DNA of 64,000 bases from CAVQBP01 sp963782475 (GTDB taxonomy: Bacteria > Bacteroidota > Ignavibacteria > Ignavibacteriales > Ignavibacteriaceae), in assembly GCA_963782475.1 (NCBI GenBank), contig CAWAJW010000003.1:536310-600309 (forward strand). Reading direction: 5' to 3'. Positions 8,065 to 16,993 of the stretch are shown here, in pieces. The stretch's first letter is position 1; each line of letters opens with the position of its first letter. The position numbers and the translations under genes are program-made. A model generated the notes under the pieces. The model was not told where the DNA came from and ran no database searches. It saw only the letters and a program-made list of their open reading frames with translations.

Positions 8065-8757
8065 ATGAAAAGAATGTATAAAATAATTTTATTAATATTT
8101 TGTTTTTTACCAACGTGGAATAATTATGCGCAAACAACTGAGATAAAAACTCCTGAATATTTATACTCTAAAGAAATCTCCAAGGAAAAAGTAGATAGCC
8201 TTTATAAGTTGGGATGGAATGAATGTATAGATAGTATTAACGCCAAAATATATTGCCAAAAGTTCTATGGTTTACCTCAAGATTATTATCCAATATATGT
8301 TGCGATACTTAAAAAAGAATTTGATGTAAAAGTAATAGGAGTTGCTGGATGTATTACTACAAATGAAGAAGATATTTTATGGACTGGCTTCAATAATTGT
8401 ATAAACGCATTTACAAAAGAAAAGTTCAAAAAAGATATTTTTGAATATTCTTCAGAACTTGCTAAAAAATCGCTACCTTCATTAAAATCACTAAACAAAG
8501 ATTCAGTATTAACACAGTTAAAATATCCAATTGCTGCAAAGAATAATAAAATAAGTGGAACTGTTCTAATAAATGGATTATTAGATAAAGACGGAAAAAT
8601 AAAAAATATAAAAATAGCAAAAGGTATTGGATACGGTTGCGATGAAGAAGCAATAAGATTGGTAAAGATGTATCGATTTAAACCAGCTGATAAAACAAAA
8701 TATGCAAGAGCGTTAGGAATTGTTGTAATACCAATTAAATTCACATTAAAAAAATAG
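8065..8757 (+). CDS. Cassette gene, secreted TonB C-terminal-domain protein
   Basis: Residues 1-23 are a signal peptide (MKRMYKIILLIFCFLPTWNNYAQ). The last 80 or so residues match a TonB C-terminal domain: KYPIAAKNNKISGTVLINGLL, DKDGKIKNIKIAKGIGYG, CDEEAIRLVKMYRFKPA, then a closing VVIPIKFTLKK. In Bacteroidota relatives this domain often occurs on periplasmic proteins that lack the N-terminal TonB anchor. The ATG is 3 bp from the R' box, so translation signals must lie in attC-8. The stop is 1 bp before R'' of attC-9. Confidence 0.75.
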   Translation: MKRMYKIILLIFCFLPTWNNYAQTTEIKTPEYLYSKEISKEKVDSLYKLGWNECIDSINAKIYCQKFYGLPQDYYPIYVAILKKEFDVKVIGVAGCITTNEEDILWTGFNNCINAFTKEKFKKDIFEYSSELAKKSLPSLKSLNKDSVLTQLKYPIAAKNNKISGTVLINGLLDKDGKIKNIKIAKGIGYGCDEEAIRLVKMYRFKPADKTKYARALGIVVIPIKFTLKK

Positions 8758-8758
8758 C

Positions 8759-8992
8759 ATATAACAAATGCAATTTAAGTTGACAGCATTTTACGCATTC
8801 GGCTTTTTAGAGATTTTTAAAGTAGATGATCCGCAAAAAGTATCTTGTTCAAAGTAGTCAAATTAATTAATAGTCTTGCAAACTGTGCTTTTCGTAAACG
8901 GAAAATTAAGCACAGTTTGCTTAATCTTTGGCAGAGGTAATAAATAATAAGTTTCTAGTTCTGGGCTGCAACTTAATTGCGGTTCGTTAGGT
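8759..8992 (+). repeat. attC-9, long family
   Basis: R'' ATATAAC, R' GTTAGGT. One extra A after R'' (AACAAATGC rather than AACAATGC) enlarges the unpaired spacer next to R''. Confidence 0.88.
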
Positions 8993-9032
8993 GGTAAACA
9001 GATGTATTCATTATTGAAATTAGATTATTGAT

Positions 9033-9065
9033 TACGACTAAATAAAAGGCTATATTTTGGTCGTA
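9033..9065 (+). promoter_or_regulatory. Candidate operator of the Phd-type toxin-antitoxin cassette
   Basis: An imperfect inverted repeat, TACGACTAAA and TTTTGGTCGTA, brackets the likely promoter about 20 bp before the antitoxin ATG. Phd/YefM antitoxins autorepress by binding such palindromes. No experiment or alignment supports it here. Confidence 0.35.
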
Positions 9066-9085
9066 CTAAAATTAAGGATAATATT

Positions 9086-9388
9086 ATGAAATTTAGCGAA
9101 GCGATAAAGCCAATAAGTTATTTAAAGACTCATGCATCTGAAGTAATAAGAGACGTTTCAGATAACCAAAGAACAATGGTAATAACTCACAATGGAGAAG
9201 CAAAGGTTATTCTCCAAGATGTGAAAGTATATGAACAAACCCAGGAAGCAATTGCACTATTAAAAATGCTTGCCATAAGTGGAAAGAATCTTAAAAAGGG
9301 TAATTATAAAACTTTAGATAAAACATTCAAAGATGTTAGAAAAAGAATAGATGAATTCAAAAGGGGACAAAATGAGATACAAAGTTAA
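9086..9388 (+). CDS. Phd/YefM-family antitoxin
   Basis: The N-terminus MKFSEAIKPISYLKTHASEVIRDV followed by MVITHNGEAKVILQDVKVYEQ is the DNA-binding Phd/YefM fold, which represses its own operon. The C-terminal tail (residues 60-100), charged and helical, should wrap the toxin. 100 aa is normal. A GGATAA-type ribosome site precedes the ATG. It overlaps the toxin gene by 17 bp, as expected for coupled expression. First of five toxin-antitoxin modules in the array. Confidence 0.88.
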   Translation: MKFSEAIKPISYLKTHASEVIRDVSDNQRTMVITHNGEAKVILQDVKVYEQTQEAIALLKMLAISGKNLKKGNYKTLDKTFKDVRKRIDEFKRGQNEIQS

Positions 9389-9695
9389 TTTGGTCTCCGA
9401 TACAGAAGAAGATCTGTTTCAAATATATAAATATGCTTATTTAAATGATTCAGAAGAACAAGCAGAAAAATTATATTCAAAGCTTCATGAGAAATGTTTA
9501 TTGCTTCAAGAATTTCCAGAAAGAGGACACATTCCGCCAGAATTAGATTTATTAAATATTGAAGATTTTTTAGAGATTCATTATAAGCCATATCGAATAA
9601 TATACCGAATAATAAAAAGTGAAGTATTTATTCATTGCGTTATAGACGGAAGAAGAGATATCCAAAAATTATTACAAGAAAGATTATTAAGATAG
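9372..9695 (+). CDS. ParE/RelE-superfamily toxin
   Basis: A 107-aa protein beginning MRYKVNLVSDTEEDLFQIYKY, with LYSKLHEKCLLLQEFPERGHIPPEL, HYKPYRIIYRII and a closing VIDGRRDIQKLLQERLL. This is the ParE/RelE plasmid-stabilisation fold; the PERG and RIIY motifs are diagnostic. An upstream in-frame ATG seven codons earlier is ignored because the GGGG ribosome site fits this start. Target (gyrase or ribosome-bound mRNA) cannot be told from sequence. Confidence 0.88.
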   Translation: MRYKVNLVSDTEEDLFQIYKYAYLNDSEEQAEKLYSKLHEKCLLLQEFPERGHIPPELDLLNIEDFLEIHYKPYRIIYRIIKSEVFIHCVIDGRRDIQKLLQERLLR

Positions 9696-9709
9696 AATAA
9701 AGGGGGCCC

Positions 9710-9716
9710 ACCTAAC
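9710..9716 (+). repeat. attC-10, R'' half-box separated by the IS
   Basis: ACCTAAC, preceded by CC, is complementary to the cassette start GTTAGGTGG. The rest of the site resumes at 11089. Confidence 0.85.
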
Positions 9717-9868
9717 ATCTTTAATAAGTAAAAAGTCAATATGCAATAGCTTTCCTGACAAAAAAAGTTTTGTAAAAAAAAGTAAATCACAACTTCTATA
9801 AGCTATAGCAATCAATCATTTAACCTTAAACAACCAAGACTGCCAAAATATCTGTAAGGCACACTATG

Positions 9869-10006
9869 GCAACCAAACATCTTTCGGGACTTTCTTCAAG
9901 AAAACTTGAAGATGTATTGAAAAGACAATACAATTCCAGATATATAATAGGCATGCGCATTACTACCCAATCAATGCAAACGATTATGCCGGTAAAAGCA
10001 AATCAG
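9869..10006 (-). ncRNA. Predicted bridge RNA of IS copy 2
   Basis: The sequence matches the copy-1 region, with all four guide segments unchanged, so it should direct the same attC target. Evidence is the same as for copy 1. Confidence 0.55.
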
Positions 10007-11022
10007 TTATGTGCCGGGGCTTGTAATGCGCGGCCATTGTAAAGACTTTATATGAATAAGTTCTTGACCTTTAAATTTGTTATTAAAGCCAGATTTATAT
10101 TTTAGGACAAAAAAGACGATCCGGGCAATTTCTTTAGCAATAATAGTTTTAGCAATGAATTTATTTTTTCTTCTAAGCAGGGAGGTATGGTAGTTACGAA
10201 TAACAGGATAATACTGGATAGCCCGAATGGCAGCCTCAGAGAAAGCGACTTTAAGATATTTATTACCATCTTTAGAAGCCCTCTGCTTGGATTTACCAGC
10301 GGAATTCCGTGCAGAAGGTGTAAGTCTTGAGTAAGAGAAGAAATTCTTAAGGTCAGGGAAGCGGTTAATATCGTCAACTTCCAGTAAAATAGAAAAGGCA
10401 TTGATTATACCGATTCCAGGGATCCAAAGTAGTCTTTGAATATCATCATTAGGAATAAGGGATGGATGGAGCTGTTTTTCAATATCAATGATTTGTTCAT
10501 TGAGAAGAGTTTGCAGTTCAGATAATTGCTCATATTGGAATTTGGGTATTCCGTCAAGTTGAGTAGGAGAATCAAAGTTAAATTTAGCAAGAAACAGGTG
10601 CATAGAATTGGTTACGGAAGTATGTCGCTGAACAATTTTAAGTCTTGCTCTGAGGGCATCGCGAAGGAAGCGGTGTTGGTTAGAAATTTTATGTGCTACA
10701 GGAATATAGTTCATTCTAAGGAGCTGAGCAAGAGTAAGAGAATCAACTTTATCAGTTTTAACTTTAGCATAAGCAATAGCCTTAACATATTTAGCGTGAG
10801 CAAGAATCAAAGGGATGTTAATAGAATCAAGGAGATCACTTAACCAATACCAGGACATAGTAGATTCAACAGTGGTGATATGTTGACCGGGGATAGAGGA
10901 GAAATACTGAATGAAGTTATGAGGAAGATTTTTAAATTATCTTTTTTAACGACATTACCATCAGGTTCAACAGTAGTTAAAAAAGAAGTAAATTTGTGAA
11001 GATCAATTCCAGTGTAATACAT
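10007..11022 (-). pseudogene. IS1111 transposase, frameshifted (copy 2)
   Basis: The first 30 codons match copy 1 up to KKDN; there one A/T pair is lost (coding strand AATTTAAAAATC instead of AATTTTAAAAATC), shifting the frame. The remaining 283 codons, from MSWYWLSDLL, are open and nearly identical to copy 1. The DEDD Asp7 and Glu53 are cut off from the rest unless ribosomal or transcriptional slippage restores the frame. Confidence 0.85.
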
Positions 11023-11088
11023 TTGATACCTCCTAAGTTAAAGTTAATTGGTAATGCTAAATTTAACTTTTTACTTATTGGAAATATC

Positions 11089-11313
11089 AATGCAATTTAA
11101 GTTGACAGCATTTTACGCATTCGGCTTTTTAGAGATTTTTGAAGTAGATGATCCGCATAAAGTATCTTGTTTAACTGAAGTGCTCTGATAAGTTTGTTAC
11201 AAACTGTGCTTTGCATAAACGGAAAGTTAAGCACAGTTTGCATAATCTTCGGCAGAAGTAATAAATAAAAGTTTCTTGTTTTGGGCTGCAACTTAATTGC
11301 ATGATCGTTATGT
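11089..11313 (+). repeat. attC-10, main part after the IS
   Basis: Closes with R' GTTATGT; the L' spacer is altered to ATGATC. The middle is unusual: a segment around 11174-11204 (AACTGAAGTGCTCTGATAAG) replaces the usual GTAGTCAAATTAATTAATAG, while the inner hairpin arms remain. Confidence 0.85.
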
Positions 11314-11334
11314 GCTATAGTAAAATAAAAAGAA

Positions 11335-11544
11335 TTATTCCCAATGTATATTTGGCTTCTTATTTTCTTCGGCACATTCCTTTAAATATATGTTCATTAA
11401 ATTTTGATATGGGATATCTATTTCAGATGCAAGCTTTTTAAAATATTCAACAGTATCATTCTCAATCCTTATTGAAATTTGTTTTTTCAGTTTCTTGGAG
11501 TAAGGATTCTTAATGGATTTAGAAAAATCATATTCTTTTTTCAT
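11335..11544 (-). CDS. brnA: BrnA-type antitoxin
   Basis: A 69-aa protein with a ribbon-helix-helix core: KKQISIRIENDTVEYFKKLASEIDIPYQNLMNIYLKECAEE. It follows the toxin gene after a 1-bp gap, the toxin-first order typical of BrnTA. The antitoxin neutralises BrnT and represses the operon through its RHH fold. This cassette is reversed relative to most others, so it cannot rely on an upstream integron promoter and should carry its own in the 11,837-11,886 interval. Confidence 0.82.
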   Translation of the reverse strand: MKKEYDFSKSIKNPYSKKLKKQISIRIENDTVEYFKKLASEIDIPYQNLMNIYLKECAEENKKPNIHWE

Positions 11545-11545
11545 T

Positions 11546-11836
11546 TTATTTCACCTCGTAATAATATTTAATTTCAGGCTTTGTAGCTTTTCGTGCAGAA
11601 ATAATTCGAATAACTTCATCATCTTCTCTATAAGTATGGACGACAACAAGAATTCTTAAACTGTACGAAATTCCTAAAATAATAAATCGTTCTTCATAAT
11701 CAGAATGTTCGGGATCAGAAATAAGTCTTGCATTATCATCATAAAATACAGTTTTGGCTTCTTCAAAAGAGACTTTATGTTTCTTAATATTATCACGATT
11801 TTTATTTTGATCCCATTCGAAACGAATATTATTCAT
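11546..11836 (-). CDS. brnT: BrnT-type ribonuclease toxin
   Basis: The 96-aa product starts MNNIRFEWDQNKNRDNIKKHKVSFEEAKTVF and continues DPEHSDYEERFIILGISYSLRILVVVHTYRE, ending IRIISARKATKPEIKYYYE: the BrnT/DUF4258-like RelE fold, including the WDxxKN and RIISARKAT motifs. BrnT cleaves RNA. A longer frame is open 18 codons upstream but encodes only a hydrophobic AT-rich stretch, so the internal ATG is preferred. Confidence 0.9.
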   Translation of the reverse strand: MNNIRFEWDQNKNRDNIKKHKVSFEEAKTVFYDDNARLISDPEHSDYEERFIILGISYSLRILVVVHTYREDDEVIRIISARKATKPEIKYYYEVK

Positions 11837-11886
11837 AAGATAATAATATAATGATATAATAATTATTATATAATGTAATAAAAAGC

Positions 11887-12119
11887 ACATAACAATGCAA
11901 TTTAAGTTGACAGCATTTTACGCATTCGGCATTTTAGAGAATTTTGAAGTAGATGATCCGCTTAAAGAATCTTGTTCAACGTGGTCAAATTAATTAATAG
12001 TCTTGCAAACTGTGCTTTATCGTAAACGGAAATTTAAGCACAGTTTGCTTAATCATTGGCAGAAGTAAAAAAATTTAGTTTCTAGTTATGGGCTGCAACT
12101 TAATTGCGGTTCGTTATAC
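11887..12119 (+). repeat. attC-11, long family
   Basis: R'' ACATAAC, R' GTTATAC. Complete. The start and end of the preceding cassette are complementary over 10 bp (GTTATGTGCT and AGCACATAAC). Confidence 0.9.
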
Positions 12120-12123
12120 AAAT

Positions 12124-13059
12124 ATGATAGATAGAAAAGTGATAGATTTGATTTTAAAAAAAATAATTATATTTCTTATATTTTCGACTTTTGTTTGGAG
12201 CCAAAATAAACATATAAAAATTCATTATGAAATAACTCCAAAGTCAAAAATCTTAGCTATTTATCACTGTACTCGTCCCCCTTTATTTCTATTTAATAAT
12301 GATAATTACGAAATAAGAGATTATGGTCCACCGGATTTACCAAGTGTGGATTCCGGATGTATAACTGCGCAAAGCGGGAAATATGAAATAAATGATGAAA
12401 AAATTATATTCTATACTAAAGAACCTTCAGAGAATTATTTTTTGAATGATAACGTTAAATATTACGATACGCTTTTCATCTCACCAGATTCTATACTAAA
12501 TAAAGATTCCTTGAATTATTTTACAAATTTAGACTCAATGATTAATAACATAATTCCTGAGTCTATAAGTGAATATTTTAGAATATATTGGGATCAAAAG
12601 GAATATCTATTCAACAGACAAGATGTTTTAAAATTATGTAATATTATTAATTCAACAAATACAATTCCTAGCGAAAGGGAATTCTATTGTTATAAAAAAA
12701 ATATAAATAAAAATAATAGTAATTTTCCCAAGCTGCCAAAAAAATTCCAAAAATATTTGTTCAAAAAGAAAAAGATTGCAAAGATAATTTCTTCTGATTC
12801 TATAGATAATAGTTTTATAATAAATAAGGGAATATCTGACAACTTGTTCGAAGGCGGTTGGTTTTTTTATAAACAGAAATTAAAATTGGTAATTGTAACA
12901 CTATTTAAAAATACTGCTAAAATAATTCCTCAAAATTTTGATAATAAATTAAGCCACTTTTATTTACAAAACAGAATGATTCAAGAATCTAAAATTGTCC
13001 AAAAAGAATTTGATGAAATACTAAGTCTATTGAAAGAAATAAAAGTTGGTTCTGTTTAA
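12124..13059 (+). CDS. Cassette gene, secreted hypothetical protein (311 aa)
   Basis: The chosen ATG gives MIDRKVIDLILKKIIIFLIFSTFVWSQ, a signal peptide with cleavage near residue 27. An ATG 12 codons upstream lies inside attC-11 (MGCNLIAVRYTN) and is in frame. The mature part, rich in Lys, Asn and Tyr, has no recognised domain; it contains one Cys pair region (YHCTRPP, DSGC) and a late ESKIVQKEFDEILSLLKEI helix. The cassette ends are complementary over 12 bp (GTTATACAAATA, TATTTGTATAAC). Confidence 0.6.
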   Translation: MIDRKVIDLILKKIIIFLIFSTFVWSQNKHIKIHYEITPKSKILAIYHCTRPPLFLFNNDNYEIRDYGPPDLPSVDSGCITAQSGKYEINDEKIIFYTKEPSENYFLNDNVKYYDTLFISPDSILNKDSLNYFTNLDSMINNIIPESISEYFRIYWDQKEYLFNRQDVLKLCNIINSTNTIPSEREFYCYKKNINKNNSNFPKLPKKFQKYLFKKKKIAKIISSDSIDNSFIINKGISDNLFEGGWFFYKQKLKLVIVTLFKNTAKIIPQNFDNKLSHFYLQNRMIQESKIVQKEFDEILSLLKEIKVGSV

Positions 13060-13082
13060 CTTCAAGCAGTAAATAAATATTT

Positions 13083-13314
13083 GTATAACAATGCAATTTA
13101 AGTTGACAGCATTTTACGCATTCGGATTTTTAGAGATTTTTAAAGTAGATGATCCGCTTAAAGTATCTTGTTCAACGTAGTCAAATTAATTAATAGTCTT
13201 GCAAACTGTGCTTGTCGTAAACGGAAAGTTAAGCACAGTTTGCTTAATCTTCGGCAGAAGTAATAAAAGAAAGTTTCTTGTTATGGGCTGCAACTTAATT
13301 GCGGTTCGTTAGGC
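13083..13314 (+). repeat. attC-12, long family
   Basis: R'' GTATAAC, R' GTTAGGC; complete arms and inner hairpin. Confidence 0.9.
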
Positions 13315-13341
13315 TGTAAACAAAAATAAAGATTGATAAAA

Positions 13342-13943
13342 ATGAAAAGAATAATTTTCTCATTATTTATTTTAATTATTACATCCGCATCATTTTCCCA
13401 AGTTATAAAGTTGGGAGGGACAATAGATATTTTAACTGGAGGTAAAAATATAAGTTATATGGTCGGGCCAAATTTACTATTTGAATATATTTTTGAACAA
13501 TTACCGATATCTATTACTGGAAGTACTCACTTTTATTTATCTGAACTAAGTAATGAAAATAAATATTTAAGCAATTTCACTTATAAAACATTCGGATTAG
13601 GAATATCGATTAAATATTATCCAATTACCTGGTCAATTGAACCTTATATTGGATTCGGTTCAACATTTAATACAAATAATATTAATCAACCTGGAAATGC
13701 TCAATTTATCGATAATAGACAAATATTATTAAGAGAAGTAAAAAATAATATATCTGAAGAATTATTTTGGGTTTACTACTTTCTGTTAATACCCCAATAA
13801 ATGTAACTATAGAAAGTGTATATAAAATTAATAAACCGAATTCTAAAATAGCTTTAATTTCATATCCTAATGAAGAATTAATCGAACAAACTCTAGATTT
13901 TAATTCTTTGTTTTTTAAAATTGGTTTGGTTGTAAAAATATAG
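13342..13943 (+). pseudogene. Cassette gene, outer-membrane beta-barrel protein with a frameshift
   Basis: MKRIIFSLFILIITSASFSQ is a signal peptide, followed by barrel-like strands (ILTGGKNISYMVGPNLLFEY, TFGLGISIKYYP, IEPYIGFGSTF). The frame closes at 13,800, but a second frame continues from about 13,765 through LLLSVNTPINVTIESVYKI to SLFFKIGLVVKI and a TAG just before attC-13. Joining the two at the TTTTGGG tract gives a barrel of about 200 aa ending in a proper last strand. A 1-nt indel or an assembly error is likely. Confidence 0.65.
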
Positions 13944-13947
13944 GTCA

Positions 13948-14179
13948 GCCTAACAATGCAATTTAAGTTGACAGCTTTTTACGCATTCGGCTTTTTAAAG
14001 ATTTTTGAAGTAGATGATCCGCATAAATTATCTTATTCAACGTAGTCAAATTAATTAATAGGCTTGCAAACTGTGCTTGTCGTAAACGGAAATTTAAACA
14101 CAGTTTGCTTAATCTTTGGCAGTAATAATATATAAAAGTTTCTAGTTATGGGCTGCAACTTAATTGCGGTTCGTTAGGC
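13948..14179 (+). repeat. attC-13, long family
   Basis: R'' GCCTAAC, R' GTTAGGC. The inner hairpin arm reads AAACACAGTTTGC, one mismatch against its partner. Confidence 0.88.
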
Positions 14180-14211
14180 AATAGTAATTAAAAATTAAAG
14201 AGAAAAATATT

Positions 14212-14868
14212 ATGTTATTTGGTGAACCAACAAAAAAAGGTGCTGGAATAATTTTATGGGGAGATTATCATGATTTAAACAACCTCTATGGAACCATTAG
14301 TAGATTATCTGATTCATTAGGTCCAGAAGATTCAATAAGTGATTTTGTTTTAGGATTATGTTATGAAATTCGCCATGCATATCAAGGTGATAGGGAAATT
14401 AAAGAATTCGGAGAAAATGAATTAAGCAAAGTAAAATATTTTGGTGTAAAATTATTGTGGCCATATTTTATCATTCAAGTAGGTTTAATTAGATGGGTAG
14501 CAAGTTATACTACAACTAATTCTGAGCAACAATCAAATCTCTACCGTTTAGAAAATATTATTGAGACTTCATTAAAGGAGGCTTCAATATCAATAGCTGA
14601 TGAATGTTTATATTGGCTAAAACATTTCAGAGGTTTTTCAAATGATTATCTTGATCAATATTTAAATGAAATTACATATCGATATCTTTTTGATGAGACA
14701 ATTGAAAAGAAAAGAATAAATAGATTACCAAAAGTACTAAAGATGACTTGGGAATTATCGAACGAATATAAAGAATTCGAATCATATTTAATCAAGATGG
14801 CAAAAGAAAAAGGTTGTCGTCCTAAAGAATTAAGAGACTTGAAAGAATGGCCGGAATTCAATTGGTAA
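14212..14868 (+). CDS. Cassette gene, hypothetical soluble protein (218 aa)
   Basis: The ATG is preceded by AGAGAAA and begins MLFGEPTKKGAGIILWGDYHDLNNLYGTI. The protein is mainly helical, with aromatic-rich segments (LWPYFIIQVGLIRWVASY; ADECLYWLKHFRGF) and a basic C-terminus (KGCRPKELRDLKEWPEF). It loosely resembles an uncharacterised DUF6904-like family, but this is a weak impression from memory. No signal peptide. GTTAGGCAA at the cassette start pairs with TTGCCTAAC at its end. Confidence 0.6.
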   Translation: MLFGEPTKKGAGIILWGDYHDLNNLYGTISRLSDSLGPEDSISDFVLGLCYEIRHAYQGDREIKEFGENELSKVKYFGVKLLWPYFIIQVGLIRWVASYTTTNSEQQSNLYRLENIIETSLKEASISIADECLYWLKHFRGFSNDYLDQYLNEITYRYLFDETIEKKRINRLPKVLKMTWELSNEYKEFESYLIKMAKEKGCRPKELRDLKEWPEFNW

Positions 14869-14882
14869 CAAAAAAAATTGTT

Positions 14883-15115
14883 GCCTAACAATGCAATTTA
14901 AGTTGACAGCATTTTACGCATTGGGCTTTTTTGAGATTTTTAAGGTAGATGATCCGCAAAAAGTATCTTGTTCAACGTAGTCAAATTAATTAATAGTCTT
15001 GCAAACTGTGCTTCTCGTAAACGGAAAGTTAAGCACAGTTTGCTTAATCATCGGCAGAAGTAATAAATAGAAAGTTTCTTGATTTGGGCTGCAACTTAAT
15101 TGCGGTTCGTTAGGC
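14883..15115 (+). repeat. attC-14, long family
   Basis: R'' GCCTAAC, R' GTTAGGC; complete. Confidence 0.9.
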
Positions 15116-15150
15116 AGTATATAAATTATCAAACATTTATAGAGTATTAT

Positions 15151-16092
15151 ATGAAATATCTTTTTTCTATTTTATTAGCATTTGTTGTTATTTCTTGCAA
15201 TTCTCAGAAACCGGAATTCAGTGAAAACAATATAGAAAAGACAAGTGAAATAGCCTTAAAATACATTCAATCTAAAGATTATGAATCCTTAGAAAATTTG
15301 TTCCCGAAAGCAATATTGAACACTATTAAGCCAGAAGAATTAAAACATGTTAGTGATATTGCATTTGAACTTTTAAATAAGTATGGAAAGCCAAGTGCAG
15401 AAAATATTCAACATAGCATAAGTTTAAGATACAATGGTAAAGATTCCATTTACCTGCATAATGTAGCTTATATTTTCAAAAGTAATAACCAAAATGGTAA
15501 TCCCTATGATTATGAGATTTTATTTTCATTTATCGAGAAGTATGGTAGTAGCAAGATTATAGGATTTAACATTAATTCTAAACCTTTAGACGCTAGTAAT
15601 GTTAAGCTTTCAATAACTAAGCTAAATAATATAAAGCTTAGTGCAGAAGAAGTTAAGTTTTATAGAGTTTATTATGATGAAGGTGTGAAGATAACACAAT
15701 TTGGAGATAATAAAGGAGTTTTTGCTCTTCAAGGTGATAAAAATACTTTTTATAGTTCCAAACTAAAACTTTTATTTCAAAAAATCTTTGATGAACTTGA
15801 AGATGTAAAATTTGATAAAATTGAAGTTTTTACGACTCCATTAAACCGTGGTGAAAAGCCTGAATTTATACAAGCGGATTTTATGATGACCGATAGAAAT
15901 TACGGCTTGTTTATTTATTTGCCGATAAAAAATGGAGGGACTTTGTCAGATTATATTATAATCAGACAAGAACAATTCGCCAATTTAGGCTATCAATACT
16001 ATATAAGTAAAAAACAAAATCTGCAGTTAGTGGAATTACTAGAAAGTATTAAATCTAAAGATTGGGGAAAATATTATTTACAAAATCCGTAG
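15151..16092 (+). CDS. Cassette gene, lipoprotein (313 aa)
   Basis: MKYLFSILLAFVVISC is a lipoprotein signal with the lipidated Cys at residue 16. The frame is open upstream to a TTG in attC-14 (MRFVRQYIN), but the signal start is preferred. The mature part begins with a helical domain (EIALKYIQSKDYESLENLFPKAIL, like a DUF4878/NTF2-type fold) and continues with mixed alpha/beta sequence, including DRNYGLFIYLPIKNGG. No certain family. Confidence 0.6.
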   Translation: MKYLFSILLAFVVISCNSQKPEFSENNIEKTSEIALKYIQSKDYESLENLFPKAILNTIKPEELKHVSDIAFELLNKYGKPSAENIQHSISLRYNGKDSIYLHNVAYIFKSNNQNGNPYDYEILFSFIEKYGSSKIIGFNINSKPLDASNVKLSITKLNNIKLSAEEVKFYRVYYDEGVKITQFGDNKGVFALQGDKNTFYSSKLKLLFQKIFDELEDVKFDKIEVFTTPLNRGEKPEFIQADFMMTDRNYGLFIYLPIKNGGTLSDYIIIRQEQFANLGYQYYISKKQNLQLVELLESIKSKDWGKYYLQNP

Positions 16093-16100
16093 TGGAAACT

Positions 16101-16333
16101 GCCTAATAAATGCAATTTAAGTTGACAGCATTTTACGCATTTGGTTTTTTAGAGAATTTTAATGTAGATGATCCGCTTAAAGTATCTTGTTCAATGTAGT
16201 CAAAATAATTAATAGTCTTGCAAACTGTGCTTTTCGTAAACGGAAAGTTAAGCACAGTTTGCATAAACTTCGGCAGTAGTAATAAAAAAAAGTTTCTTGT
16301 TTTGGGCTGCAACTAAATTGCGGTTCGTTAGGC
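16101..16333 (+). repeat. attC-15, long family with mutated R''
   Basis: R'' reads GCCTAAT instead of GCCTAAC, and L' reads CAACTAAATTGC; R' is GTTAGGC. Changing the invariant C of AAC should weaken recombination. Its interior (ACGCATTTGG, TTTTAATGTAGA, ATAAACTTCGGCAGTAGT) is shared only with attC-16. Confidence 0.85.
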
Positions 16334-16402
16334 CATAGAAAAAAGAATGAATATATTTCAAAGAAAATCGATATATTTGTTTATTAAAATAATGAGGATG
16401 AA

Positions 16403-16582
16403 ATGACAACAAAAGAAAAAATTAAAAAGGAAATTGATAAGATGCCGAACGATATTTTAGAAAAGGTTTACAAATATATTAATTCTCTTAGGACAAAGAC
16501 TCCACAAAAAAAGAAGATTCATACATATAATCTTAAAGGTGAGCTCGATAATATAAATATTCGAGAAAGGGCGTATGAGTAA
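16403..16582 (+). CDS. Small antitoxin partner of the PIN toxin (59 aa)
   Basis: ATG preceded by GAGGATGAA gives MTTKEKIKKEIDKMPNDILEKVYKYINSL, then a tail HTYNLKGELDNINIRERAYE. The helix plus LxGxLDNxNIRExAYE-like tail resembles DUF2281-type VapB antitoxins. The gene overlaps the following PIN gene by 8 bp, which supports coupled expression. Confidence 0.75.
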   Translation: MTTKEKIKKEIDKMPNDILEKVYKYINSLRTKTPQKKKIHTYNLKGELDNINIRERAYE

Positions 16583-16985
16583 ATTATTACTTGATACAAA
16601 TGTTTTAATTTATTCTATCGATGAAGGTTCAAAATATTTCAAGAAATCTCAAACTATATTTGCAGAACACTCAGAATTATATACAACTTCCAAAAATATA
16701 TCAGAATTTCTCGCCGTTATAACAAGGATTCCTGCAAATCCATTATTATTAAATGATGCTTTACTCATAGTTGAAGATTTTACAAACATGATGTCGATCC
16801 TATATCCCAACGAAGAGTCTTTTTTAATATTTCAAAATTTATTAAAAAAATATAAACCAACTGGATTAAAAATACATGATTATGAAATATTAAGTATAGG
16901 AATAGCTAATCAAATAACTACTATCGCAACATTTAATGAAAAAGATTTTAGGGAAGTCAAAGAAATAAACCTATATAGTATTTAA
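16575..16985 (+). CDS. PIN-domain toxin (VapC-like), 136 aa
   Basis: MSKLLLDTNVLIYSID carries the first catalytic Asp of the PIN fold; SEFLAVITRIPANPL supplies the conserved Glu, and HDYEILSIGIANQITTIATFNEKDF the later Asp residues. PIN toxins cleave tRNA or rRNA in a metal-dependent way. The paired small upstream gene is its likely antitoxin. The cassette ends GTTAGGCCAT and ATGGCCTAAC are complementary. Confidence 0.88.
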   Translation: MSKLLLDTNVLIYSIDEGSKYFKKSQTIFAEHSELYTTSKNISEFLAVITRIPANPLLLNDALLIVEDFTNMMSILYPNEESFLIFQNLLKKYKPTGLKIHDYEILSIGIANQITTIATFNEKDFREVKEINLYSI

Positions 16986-16993
16986 ACCGCATG

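Larger units (their letters stand above)
9717..11088 (-). mobile_element. IS1111-subgroup element, copy 2, inserted in attC-10
   Basis: Nearly identical to copy 1 and inserted at the same bond in the same orientation. Subterminal repeats lie at 9723-9736 and 11066-11079. It is 1 bp shorter than copy 1 owing to a deletion in the transposase gene. Confidence 0.9.

Noticed and set aside
8286..8744. 152-aa minus-strand gene opposite the TonB-domain gene
   Set aside because: The plus-strand frame has a signal peptide and a clear TonB C-terminal domain; the antisense frame is a shadow.
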